A stretch of 16,218 nt of DNA from Parvibaculum sp049651025 (GTDB lineage Bacteria; Pseudomonadota; Alphaproteobacteria; Parvibaculales; Parvibaculaceae). Both the position numbers and the translations under genes were made by a program. Below the pieces are notes generated by a model. It did no database searches, was not told where the DNA came from, and saw nothing but the letters and a program-made list of their open reading frames with translations. Numbering within the stretch: position 1 is the first letter of the stretch; every line of letters begins with the position of its first letter. The DNA is taken from contig NZ_JBASBH010000036.1 in assembly GCF_049651025.1 (NCBI RefSeq), positions 1 through 16,218 on the forward strand, given 5' to 3'. Below are positions 1 through 6,467 of this stretch, one piece after another.

Positions 1-1
1 C

Positions 2-26
2 TTCAAACCCGTTCATTCTGGGTTCA
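2..26 (+). promoter_or_regulatory. Three TTCA direct repeats at helical spacing
   Basis: TTCA occurs at 2-5, 12-15 and 23-26, so starts are 10 and 11 bp apart, about one helical turn. The stretch also holds AACCC (6-10) facing GGGTT (20-24). It lies roughly 90 bp upstream of the secreted Ala-rich protein. Direct repeats at 10-11 bp spacing are typical of OmpR-family response-regulator sites, but no specific regulator is recognised. The window starts at base 1, so further repeats upstream may be cut off. Confidence 0.25.
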
Positions 27-112
27 GGTGGAAAGCCGCAATCTGTTTCCACGACGATCTCGACGCCTCCTCGATCGAGATACGTGGAAATCAAATGTGG
101 AAGGAACGATCC

Positions 113-388
113 ATGTCCAAAATGCGCAATACAATCCTCGCCGCCGCTCTCATCGCTCTCGCGCCGGGCATCGCCCTGGCTGCCGACGCAGGCGCCGCCG
201 CGACCATTGATGCCGGTACAACCGCGCCCGCCATTGAAGCGCCCGCCACAGGCGCGGCGGCTGAAGCTGCCGTGAAAGTGGAAGATGCCGTGAACTCCGA
301 CACTGCGGCGACGACCGAAGACAGCGTCAAGGCAGAAGCTGGTGCCGCGGGCACGACCGCCCCGGCGACGGACAAGTCAGCCGAGTAA
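113..388 (+). CDS. Small secreted Ala-rich low-complexity protein
   Basis: Encodes 91 aa. The start at 113 is preferred over the in-frame ATG at 95 because AGGAA lies about 8 bases upstream and because the N-terminus (MSKMRN, then a hydrophobic run) then forms a normal signal peptide, with likely cleavage after ALA at residue 23. The mature part of about 68 aa is rich in Ala, Thr, Glu and Asp, has no Cys and no aromatic residue, and repeats GTTAPA at 35-40 and 80-85. It is probably disordered and acidic in the periplasm. No family is recognised and no function can be assigned. An intrinsic terminator follows about 20 bases after the stop, so it is probably a single-gene transcript. Confidence 0.8.
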   Translation: MSKMRNTILAAALIALAPGIALAADAGAAATIDAGTTAPAIEAPATGAAAEAAVKVEDAVNSDTAATTEDSVKAEAGAAGTTAPATDKSAE

Positions 389-407
389 TCCTTCACCATC
401 GAGACTG

Positions 408-443
408 AACGCCGGCCTCTCCCTCAGAGCGCCGGCGTTTTCT
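408..443 (+). terminator. Intrinsic terminator of the Ala-rich gene
   Basis: A perfect 9-bp inverted repeat, AACGCCGGC (408-416) and GCCGGCGTT (431-439), is followed by a short T-run (GTTTTC). The loop can pair further through CTCT (417-420) and AGAG (426-429). It sits 19 bases after the stop at 388 in the sense direction. Confidence 0.8.
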
Positions 444-496
444 TGTGCCTGCACACGCGCTAGGCTGGCGCAAAGAGCTGACCAGAGGGGGCGCGT

Positions 497-796
497 TTGA
501 TTGTCATCACCGGCCGAATGAAAATTCCCGACGCCAACAGGAAAGCATTTTTCGATATCTCCGAGCGTCAGGTGACGCTCTCGCGCGAGGAAGATGGCTG
601 CCTGTCTTATTCCCTCTTTGAAGATGCGATGGAACCGGGGATTTTCTTCTTCTATGAAGAATGGAAAGACCGGACGGCGGTCGATTTCCATTTCGCGCAA
701 GCCTATTGCCTCGATTTCGTGAAGCATCTGCGCAAACTCACCGACGGCGACGCCGACATGAAAATCCGCACCATTGCGCCGAAGAACGCACCGTAA
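497..796 (+). CDS. Antibiotic biosynthesis monooxygenase (ABM) domain protein
   Basis: Encodes 99 aa, the usual size of a single-domain ABM/putative quinol monooxygenase (ferredoxin-like fold, dimeric, cofactor-free in characterised members). Family-typical stretches are EEDGCLSYSLFED (31-43) and FFYEEWKDRTAVDFHF (51-66). The latter matches the usual 'EEW-aldxHF' region and contains H65. Translation appears to start at TTG (497), preceded by a strong purine-rich site GAGGGGG about 7 bases upstream; the next ATG, at codon 8, would remove the first beta strand. The substrate cannot be inferred; many family members are annotated only as quinol monooxygenases. It stands alone, with its own spacing to both neighbours. 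Confidence 0.85.
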   Translation: MIVITGRMKIPDANRKAFFDISERQVTLSREEDGCLSYSLFEDAMEPGIFFFYEEWKDRTAVDFHFAQAYCLDFVKHLRKLTDGDADMKIRTIAPKNAP

Positions 797-869
797 AGCC
801 GCGGGTTACCAATTCGTAATCAACACCCTCGCGCTTTTTAAGTTCCGTTCACGTCACGTTTATCTTTGA

Positions 870-1003
870 GGACATAAGCTTCTCTCACGCTGTTCATCAG
901 CGTGGTGCAAACCATAAGGCGGAGCCCCGGCAAGCCAAGTGCCCCGGCCTATCTCCTCCTCGATATAAGGTCCGCGTTTCTCCTCAGAACGCGGGCCTTT
1001 TTT
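870..1003 (+). ncRNA. Candidate small RNA, three hairpins plus terminator
   Basis: No convincing reading frame fills this stretch, but it is rich in structure. Hairpin 1 is CACGCTG (886-892) with CAGCGTG (898-904), a perfect 7-bp stem and 5-base loop. Hairpin 2 pairs GGCGGAG (918-924) with CTCCTCC (953-959), one mismatch, around GGCA (929-932)/TGCC (940-943). Hairpin 3 is the terminator at 969-1003. Anti-Shine-Dalgarno CUCCU occurs at 953-961 and again in the terminator loop (980-984), as in several alphaproteobacterial trans-acting sRNAs. The 5' end is uncertain; weak promoter-like hexamers lie at about 830-876. It does not match any sRNA or riboswitch family I recognise. It could instead be the 3' UTR of the ABM gene. 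Confidence 0.45.
969..1003 (+). terminator. Strong intrinsic terminator (+ strand)
   Basis: The stem GGTCCGCGTT (969-978)/AACGCGGGCC (988-997) is 10 bp with one T-G wobble. It has a 9-base loop and is followed by TTTTTT (998-1003). Read on the minus strand the stem is followed only by CTTATAT, so it mainly serves plus-strand transcription. It lies 170 bases after the ABM stop, further than expected if it served only that gene. Confidence 0.85.
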
Positions 1004-1013
1004 ATGCGAATTC

Positions 1014-1400
1014 CTATTCCGGCGTATGACAGACAGCCTCGATATTGTGGCCGTCCGGATCGAACACGAAAGCACCGTAGTAATTCGGGTGATAATGCGG
1101 CCTGAGTCCCGGCCCGCCATTGTCGCGTCCGCCCGCCTTCATGGCCGCCGTATGAAACGCATCGACCGCCCCGCGCGTATCGGCGCGGAAAGAGACATGA
1201 AGCTTGGGCGAGGGACGCCCCGCACCATCGATCCAGAAATCAGGCTTCGGTGCAACGCCGAAACCGCAAACGCCGATGCCGCCCGTATGCTCCTTCGGCA
1301 CGACCATCAAAGGGGCATAGCCCAGCGGCGCCAGCGCCGCCTCGTAAAAGGCTTTCGATTTTTCGTAATTCGTGACGCTCAAGCCTACATGATCGAGCAT
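1014..1400 (-). CDS. VOC/glyoxalase-fold family protein
   Basis: Encodes 128 aa of the vicinal oxygen chelate superfamily. The N-terminus MLDHVGLSVTNYEKSKAFYE is the classic first beta-alpha unit, and the C-terminal YGAFVFDPDGHNIEAVCH (108-125) is the classic last strand. Likely metal ligands in the expected places are H4, H68 (KLHVSF) and E121. The start at 1400 is supported by GGAGGA about 5 bases upstream on the minus strand; in-frame codons further upstream are not needed. Its substrate is unknown; relatives include glyoxalase I, dioxygenases and resistance proteins. It diverges from the lipoprotein gene across 77 bp, which must hold both promoters. Confidence 0.87.
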   Translation of the reverse strand: MLDHVGLSVTNYEKSKAFYEAALAPLGYAPLMVVPKEHTGGIGVCGFGVAPKPDFWIDGAGRPSPKLHVSFRADTRGAVDAFHTAAMKAGGRDNGGPGLRPHYHPNYYGAFVFDPDGHNIEAVCHTPE

Positions 1401-1477
1401 GGGGTCCTCCGTTGCTTCCATCTGTGGCGAGGTGCAGCATAGGCCCGAGATCGCGGCACGGACAACCGAGGAACCAG

Positions 1478-2014
1478 ATGTCTTACATGCGATTGCTGAT
1501 CGTCGTCGCAGCCGCAGGCTTGCTGTCGGGCTGCTTTGTCTCAAAGACGCCGCTCTTCACGCCCGCCGACGCTGATTATCCGATTGCGGACGGTGCGCGC
1601 TTCACGGTCTGGAAAATCGACCCCCTCGGCAAACGCATCGACGGCGCACCCGACCACCTGACGGTGACGCGCGACGGCGCAGATTATGTCTACACATTGC
1701 AAGACGAGAAGCCCGTCAAAGGCTTGACGGACGACATAGGTAACGGCTTCTTCATCGCCCTCTCGCGCGACATGACAAAACCCGGCGAGACGAGCTACGC
1801 GCTCTTTCACAATACGGGCACCAAATGGCTGCGCTACGCACCCGTTTGCAGCGACTTCGCCCGCCTCGCGGCAGAGCACGGGAAATCCCGCGCGGATTTT
1901 CATATCGAGCCGAGCGGCAACGATTGCGCGTTCAAGACCTATGCCGATTTGAAAGCCGCCATGATGTTCGAGGCGCGATATGGAACGCCGAATGCGGAGT
2001 ATGTGGCGGAGTGA
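1478..2014 (+). CDS. Hypothetical lipoprotein
   Basis: Encodes 178 aa. The start at 1478 has GAGGAA about 8 bases upstream. The N-terminus is a lipoprotein signal: M4-R5, a hydrophobic run, then the lipobox LLSGC, giving acylation at C19. F20 follows the Cys rather than Asp, so retention at the inner membrane by an Asp+2 rule is not expected and outer-membrane sorting is possible. The mature domain of about 160 aa has two further cysteines, C124 (YAPVCSDF) and C150 (GNDCAFKTY), which could form a disulfide. Otherwise it is mixed beta/alpha with no family I recognise. It is followed by repeats and a terminator shared with the sdh operon. Confidence 0.85.
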   Translation: MSYMRLLIVVAAAGLLSGCFVSKTPLFTPADADYPIADGARFTVWKIDPLGKRIDGAPDHLTVTRDGADYVYTLQDEKPVKGLTDDIGNGFFIALSRDMTKPGETSYALFHNTGTKWLRYAPVCSDFARLAAEHGKSRADFHIEPSGNDCAFKTYADLKAAMMFEARYGTPNAEYVAE

Positions 2015-2069
2015 TACTGCTCACCCCTTCGTCGCGGTTGGACCCGCACCCTCACCACAAATAGATGCG

Positions 2070-2157
2070 TCGTCCCGGCACTTGTTGCCGGAATCCACCT
2101 GCAGCTTCAAACCGTGGCTCGGCCCAATGGATTCCGGGGACAAGCCCGGGGATGACG
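2070..2157. repeat. Paired palindromic intergenic repeats
   Basis: Two short hairpin elements face each other. One is CCGGCA (2075-2080), loop CTTGT, TGCCGG (2086-2091), followed by AATCCAC. The other, in opposite orientation, is CCGGG (2134-2138)/CCCGG (2145-2149), flanked by GGATT and GATGACG. Both follow the pattern GTCNTCCCGG-cttgt-CCGGAATCCA. That is a widespread alphaproteobacterial intergenic repeat type, and it recurs at 11694-11725. The pair lies between the convergent lipoprotein and sdhB genes. Confidence 0.7.
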
Positions 2158-2181
2158 CCATAGGCTGATCGAACCGCATAC

Positions 2182-2210
2182 AAAAAGGCCGCCCGATGAG
2201 GCGGCCTTTT
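2182..2210. terminator. Bidirectional terminator, sdh operon/lipoprotein
   Basis: GGCCGCC (2187-2193), loop CGATGA, GGCGGCC (2200-2206), with AAAAA before and TTTT after. A 7-bp perfect GC stem with T-tracts in both directions suits a terminator between convergent genes. It begins about 22 bases past the sdhB stop. Confidence 0.85.
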
Positions 2211-2232
2211 GCATTTCGTTCAACGCGGAAGA

Positions 2233-3009
2233 TCACGCCTGGCGTTCGACCATCATCTTCTTGATTTCGGCGATGGCCTTGGCGGGGTTGAGGCCCTTGG
2301 GGCAGGCCTTCGCGCAGTTCATGATCGTGTGGCAACGATAGAGCTTGAAGGGGTCTTCAAGATTGTCGAGGCGTTCGCCCTTGGCTTCGTCGCGGCTGTC
2401 GGCGAGCCAGCGGTAGGCCTGCAGGAGCGCGGCGGGGCCGAGATAGCGGTCGCCATTCCACCAATAGGATGGGCAGGACGTCGAGCAGCAGGCGCAGAGA
2501 ATGCACTCATAAAGACCATCAAGGGCTTCGCGTTCCTCGTGGCTCTGCTTCCATTCCTTCTCGGGCTCCGGCGACTTCGTGTGCAGCCAGGGCTCGATCG
2601 AGGCGTGCTGCGCATAGAAGTTGGTCAGGTCCGGCACGAGATCCTTCACGACCTGCATATGCGGCAACGGATAGACCTTCACATCGCCCTTGCACTCGTC
2701 GATGCCCTTGGTGCAGGCGAGCGTGTTCTGCCCGTCGATATTCATCGCGCAGGACCCGCAAATACCCTCGCGGCAGGAGCGGCGGAAGGTCAGCGTCTGG
2801 TCGATCTCGTTCTTGATCTTGATCAGCGCGTCGAGAACCATCGGCCCGCACTTGTCGAGATCGACTTCATAAGTGTCGATGCGCGGGTTCTTGTCGTCGT
2901 CGGGCGACCAGCGATAGACGCGAAAATTCTTCACGCGCGTCGCGCCCGCCGCCTTGAAGGTCTTGCCTTCGACGGGACGGGAATTTTTCGGCAGAGATAG
3001 TTGAACCAT
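2233..3009 (-). CDS. sdhB: Succinate dehydrogenase iron-sulfur subunit
   Basis: Encodes 258 aa, normal for SdhB. This subunit passes electrons from SdhA flavin to quinone through three clusters at the inner membrane. The [2Fe-2S] ligands are C79, C84, C87 and C99 (SCREGICGSC...LAC). The [4Fe-4S] ligands are C169, C172, C175 and C236. The [3Fe-4S] ligands are C179, C226 and C232, from CILCACCSTSCP and CHTIMNCAKACPKG. All are present. It is the last gene of sdhCDAB, 18 bases after sdhA, with AAAGGG near the expected ribosome site, and is followed by a terminator. Confidence 0.98.
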   Translation of the reverse strand: MVQLSLPKNSRPVEGKTFKAAGATRVKNFRVYRWSPDDDKNPRIDTYEVDLDKCGPMVLDALIKIKNEIDQTLTFRRSCREGICGSCAMNIDGQNTLACTKGIDECKGDVKVYPLPHMQVVKDLVPDLTNFYAQHASIEPWLHTKSPEPEKEWKQSHEEREALDGLYECILCACCSTSCPSYWWNGDRYLGPAALLQAYRWLADSRDEAKGERLDNLEDPFKLYRCHTIMNCAKACPKGLNPAKAIAEIKKMMVERQA

Positions 3010-3027
3010 GATCGAACCCTTTGCGTG

Positions 3028-4827
3028 TCAGTAGACGCGCGCTTTCGGCTTGATGTAGTCGATGTCGGACGACATCGTATAGGCGTGCACCGGGCGATAA
3101 TCGACAGTGGGCTTCCCCGTCTGGCCATCGACCCAGCAAAGCGTGTGCTTCATCCAGTTGGCGTCGTCGCGATCGGGGAAGTCTTCGCGGGCATGCGCGC
3201 CGCGGCTTTCCTTGCGACCGACCGCACCTTCGACGGTCGCAACCGCCTGGACGATCAGATTGTCGAATTCAAGCGTCTCGATGAGGTCCGAGTTCCAGAC
3301 GAGCGAGCGGTCGGTGACGCGAATATCTGTAATCTGCGAGAAGACTTCGGCAATACGCTTGCGGCCCTCTTCCAGCGTCTCGCCGGTGCGGAAGACAGCG
3401 ACGTCATCCTGCATCGCGCGCTGCATGCGGCCGCGAAGTTCCGCCGTCGGCGTCGAGCCACTGGCATTGCGGAAACGGTCGAGACGCGCGATTGAATTGT
3501 CGCCCGCGCCCTTCTTGAATTCCGGCTGGCGCGCATTCGGCTGAACAAGTTCCGCTGCCCGAAGGCCCGCCGCGCGGCCGAAGACCACGAGATCGATGAG
3601 CGAATTGGAGCCGAGACGATTGGCGCCGTGAACGGAAACGCAGGCCGCTTCGCCGATAGCCATGAGGCCGGGAACGACCGTGTCGGGATTGCCGTCTTTG
3701 AGCGTCAGCACTTCGCCGTGATAATTCGTCGGAATGCCGCCCATATTGTAATGGACCGTCGGCAGCACCGGGATCGGCTCCTTCGTCACATCGACGCCCG
3801 CAAAAATGCGCGCCGATTCCGAAATACCGGGCAGACGCTCGGCAAGAATCTTCGGATCGAGATGATCGAGGTGCAGGAAGATGTGGTCCTTGTTCGGACC
3901 GACGCCGCGACCTTCGCGGATTTCGATCGTCATGGCGCGCGAAACAACGTCGCGCGAGGCAAGGTCCTTCGCGGAAGGCGCATAGCGCTCCATGAAGCGC
4001 TCACCCGTCGAATTGACGAGATAGCCGCCTTCGCCGCGCGAGCCTTCGGTGATGAGGCAGCCGGAGCCGTAAATGCCCGTCGGATGGAACTGCACGAATT
4101 CCATGTCCTGCAGCGGCAGGCCGGCGCGCAGCACCATCGCATTGCCGTCGCCCGTGCAGGTATGGGCCGAGGTCGCCGAGAAATAGGCGCGGCCATAGCC
4201 GCCGGTCGCGAGAATCACGAGCGCGGCGCGGAAACGGTGGATTTCGCCGCTCGCCATGTCGATGGCGACGACGCCACGGCAGACGCCTTCCTCATCCATG
4301 ATGAGGTCGATGGCGAAATATTCGATGTAAAACTCGGCATTGTGGCGCACAGACTGGCCGTAGAGCGTATGCAGCATCGCATGGCCGGTACGGTCGGCGG
4401 CGGCGCAGGTGCGCTGCGCAATGCCTTCGCCGAAATTCGTCGTCATGCCACCAAAGGGGCGCTGATAGATCTTGCCGTCTTCGGTACGGCTGAAGGGCAC
4501 GCCGAAATGCTCAAGCTCATAAACGGCGGTCGGCGCGTGGCGGCAGAGATATTCGATGGCGTCCTGGTCGCCGAGCCAGTCGGAGCCCTTGACCGTGTCG
4601 TACATGTGCCAGCGCCAATCGTCCGGCCCCATATTGCCGAGCGAGGCCGCGACGCCGCCCTGCGCTGCAACCGTGTGGCTGCGCGTCGGGAAAACCTTGG
4701 TGATGTTCGCGGTCTTGAGGCCCTTCTCGACGCAACCCAAAGTCGCGCGAAGCCCCGCGCCACCCGCACCGACGACGACGACGTCGAAGGTGTGGTCGAT
4801 GAAGGTATAGCTCTGCGATGCCGCCAT
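3028..4827 (-). CDS. sdhA: Succinate dehydrogenase flavoprotein subunit
   Basis: Encodes 599 aa, normal length. It oxidises succinate to fumarate in complex II, the TCA cycle and respiratory-chain link. The dinucleotide motif GAGGAG is at 20-25. H51 in RSHTVAAQGG is the residue that carries covalent FAD. By alignment from memory to E. coli SdhA, the substrate/catalytic residues are H248 (HPTG), E261, R292 (SRDVV), H359 and R404 (ANRLGSNSL). The start MAASQ at 4827 was chosen because it gives the usual N-terminus; upstream in-frame codons overlap sdhD. The ribosome site is weak (AGACAAG), so translational coupling to sdhD, 22 bases away, is plausible. Confidence 0.98.
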   Translation of the reverse strand: MAASQSYTFIDHTFDVVVVGAGGAGLRATLGCVEKGLKTANITKVFPTRSHTVAAQGGVAASLGNMGPDDWRWHMYDTVKGSDWLGDQDAIEYLCRHAPTAVYELEHFGVPFSRTEDGKIYQRPFGGMTTNFGEGIAQRTCAAADRTGHAMLHTLYGQSVRHNAEFYIEYFAIDLIMDEEGVCRGVVAIDMASGEIHRFRAALVILATGGYGRAYFSATSAHTCTGDGNAMVLRAGLPLQDMEFVQFHPTGIYGSGCLITEGSRGEGGYLVNSTGERFMERYAPSAKDLASRDVVSRAMTIEIREGRGVGPNKDHIFLHLDHLDPKILAERLPGISESARIFAGVDVTKEPIPVLPTVHYNMGGIPTNYHGEVLTLKDGNPDTVVPGLMAIGEAACVSVHGANRLGSNSLIDLVVFGRAAGLRAAELVQPNARQPEFKKGAGDNSIARLDRFRNASGSTPTAELRGRMQRAMQDDVAVFRTGETLEEGRKRIAEVFSQITDIRVTDRSLVWNSDLIETLEFDNLIVQAVATVEGAVGRKESRGAHAREDFPDRDDANWMKHTLCWVDGQTGKPTVDYRPVHAYTMSSDIDYIKPKARVY

Positions 4828-4849
4828 GATCTTGTCTCGACGCGTTAAA

Positions 4850-5248
4850 TCAGGAACCGAAACCGATCTTGAGCGCCGCGTAAACGCAGGCAAGACCGAC
4901 GGCATAGGAGAAGAAAGTATTGGCGATGAGCGTGAAGTGCTTCAGCCCCTCGGATATCACATAGTCTTCGATGACGATCTGCATGCCGATGCGCATATGC
5001 ACAATGGCGGCGCCGATAAGCGCAAGCAGAAGGATCGAAACCAGCGGATTGGCGAGATAGCGCCGCGCCGTTTCGTAATCCGCACCCGAAAGCGCGACAA
5101 TCGAAACGAGGAAGAAAATGGCAAGCGGCGCAATGGCAAGCGCCGTCAGGCGCTGGCGCGAATGGTCCCGCGTACCGGATTTTGCCGAGCCGAGGTGCTG
5201 CACCTTGGCGAAGGGCGTACGCATATCATTTTTTGCCGAACCGGACAT
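4850..5248 (-). CDS. sdhD: Succinate dehydrogenase membrane anchor SdhD
   Basis: Encodes 132 aa with three hydrophobic segments (about 35-55, 68-84 and 108-127), as expected of the small anchor. HMRIGMQIVIEDYV (84-97) is the conserved family block; H84 is the probable heme b ligand. The N-terminus (MSGSAKNDMRTPF) is cytoplasmic and polar. The start ATG shares its A with the TGA stop of sdhC (TGATG), so translation is coupled. With SdhC it forms the quinone site and anchors SdhAB. Confidence 0.94.
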   Translation of the reverse strand: MSGSAKNDMRTPFAKVQHLGSAKSGTRDHSRQRLTALAIAPLAIFFLVSIVALSGADYETARRYLANPLVSILLLALIGAAIVHMRIGMQIVIEDYVISEGLKHFTLIANTFFSYAVGLACVYAALKIGFGS

Positions 5249-5652
5249 CAGAGCGCCCCCCGCAAACCGTAAGCCGCGACCCAGACGATAACCGTCAGCA
5301 CAAACCCGCCGATCAGGGCCGCCCAGCTGATGATGTCGGCCGTCTTCAGATTGAAGGCGACAATCGCATCCCAGAAGAAATAGCGGATGCCGCTCAGCAG
5401 GTGATGAATAAGCGCCCATGTGAAGCCGAAGAGGACGAGCTGGCCGATCCACGACCCGGCAACGTTCTGGAAGACGGCATAGGCATCAGGCCCCGTCGCG
5501 GCGGCAATGAGCCACCAGGCGAGAAGCGCGGTGCCGAAGTAAAGGCCCATGCCTGTGATGCGATGCACGATCGACATGAACATCGTGATCGTGAATCGAT
5601 AAATCTGTAGATGCGGCGAAAGCGGACGCTCGACCTGTCGCGGTGCAGCCAT
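5248..5652 (-). CDS. sdhC: Succinate dehydrogenase cytochrome b556 subunit
   Basis: Encodes 134 aa with three membrane helices (about 28-50, 66-88 and 107-128). It matches the two family signatures: RPLSPHLQIY leading to SIVHRIT (9-33), and H84-LLSGIRYFFWD. H84 is the likely heme b ligand; Y91 stands where His or Phe is usual, a mild deviation. It is the first gene of sdhCDAB. The ribosome site before ATG 5652 is weak. The 183-base upstream region contains the AT-rich and palindromic sites listed separately. Confidence 0.95.
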   Translation of the reverse strand: MAAPRQVERPLSPHLQIYRFTITMFMSIVHRITGMGLYFGTALLAWWLIAAATGPDAYAVFQNVAGSWIGQLVLFGFTWALIHHLLSGIRYFFWDAIVAFNLKTADIISWAALIGGFVLTVIVWVAAYGLRGAL

Positions 5653-5724
5653 TTCTTGATTCCCGGAATTACGTCGGGCTGGTGGGTTAGTTGTTGTTTA
5701 TCGCGCGTTGCCGATGAAGGCAAA

Positions 5725-5775
5725 TGCGGATACGCACATAATATTATCTATTTTGAGAACGGTTCGCACATGCGA
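5725..5775. promoter_or_regulatory. Palindromic sites in the sdhC upstream region
   Basis: Three symmetric elements lie within 51 bp, 73-123 bp upstream of sdhC. They are TGCG-GATA-CGCA (5725-5736), the palindrome ATAATATTAT (5738-5747), and TCGCA-CA-TGCGA (5764-5775). The AT-rich centre could serve as a -10 region on the minus strand, but no good -35 is seen at proper spacing, as in activator-dependent promoters. The binding protein is unknown. The rest of 5653-5835 shows nothing else recognisable. Confidence 0.35.
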
Positions 5776-5835
5776 GGTGGGTAACGCTACGTCACGATGC
5801 CGAGAACAGCCGAGCGCAACATTTGTCGCGCAAAA

Positions 5836-6408
5836 TCAGAGCGCCATATCGGGCACGCCGAAACCGAGATCGATCCACTGCCAGACGGTGGAATGCTCGA
5901 TGCGCTTCACCGTCGGCACATCCTTGCCCGGCCGATGCTGGCGCGTAACGAACACAAGAATATGATCGGCCTCGGCTGCATTTTTCGCGATGGGCAGGAT
6001 CGTGTATTCAAACCACGCTTCGTCGCCGTCCTCGGTCTGCACAGGCGTATATTGCCAAAGACCGCAAGGCTGCTGAAGGCAGGCCATGACACATGCATGA
6101 GCCCCTTCCTTGATCGCCGGATCGACAAGATCGAGATAGTCCATCCCGGTGATTTCAAATCCCAGCAGATCGAAAAACCCCGACCCGCTCAATCTGAACG
6201 GCAATGATTGGGATTTCGGATCGGGCTCAATGATCGCCATCTGGGCTGCGAACTTCGCAAACTGCTTCAGCCCGATCGCGTCGCGGCTTGCAACAGGCGC
6301 CGTGCCCCTCGCAATCTTCCAGCCATCCTCAAAAGCAATGCTTTCGGCAGTGCGCACACGGGGCTGAGAAAGCGCGTGGGAACCCTGATCTGGATGCGAC
6401 TGAAACAT
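5836..6408 (-). CDS. Stand-alone PAS domain protein (PAS_5/DUF1457-like)
   Basis: Encodes 190 aa. The start at 6408 has AGAGGT about 6 bases upstream. The core from about 48 to 158 reads as the alphaproteobacterial PAS_5 type: KQFAKFAAQMAIIEPDPKS, then FRLSGSGFFDLLGFEITGMD with a D at the end of the helix, then DEAWFEYTILPIA and ILVFVTR as the final strands. There is no membrane segment and no kinase, cyclase or DNA-binding output, so any signalling must be through a partner. It lies 59 bases after mch on the same strand and is probably in that transcript; sdhC begins 183 bases further on. Ligand and role are unknown. Confidence 0.82.
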   Translation of the reverse strand: MFQSHPDQGSHALSQPRVRTAESIAFEDGWKIARGTAPVASRDAIGLKQFAKFAAQMAIIEPDPKSQSLPFRLSGSGFFDLLGFEITGMDYLDLVDPAIKEGAHACVMACLQQPCGLWQYTPVQTEDGDEAWFEYTILPIAKNAAEADHILVFVTRQHRPGKDVPTVKRIEHSTVWQWIDLGFGVPDMAL

Positions 6409-6467
6409 GACACCTCTGAGCTTTGCCTGTCGGCGATGGCACTCTCCATCGCAACGCAGTACAGGAC

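Noticed and set aside
28..90. GTGGAAA/TTTCCAC and ATCTCGA/TCGAGAT inverted repeats upstream of the first gene
   Set aside because: They are 7-bp repeats with 11-base loops and no T-run. They could be chance or part of the 5' UTR, and are too weak to list as a feature.
898..950. Cobalamin-type riboswitch, suggested by GGTGCAAACC
   Set aside because: Only this short string matches. The B12 box and the rest of the conserved core are missing, and no B12-related gene follows. A c-di-GMP riboswitch was also considered and does not fit.
3628..4848. A 406-codon open frame on the plus strand opposite sdhA
   Set aside because: It is antisense to the conserved sdhA. Its Arg/His/Ala-rich composition is typical of a GC-rich shadow frame, and it has no recognisable motif or ribosome site.
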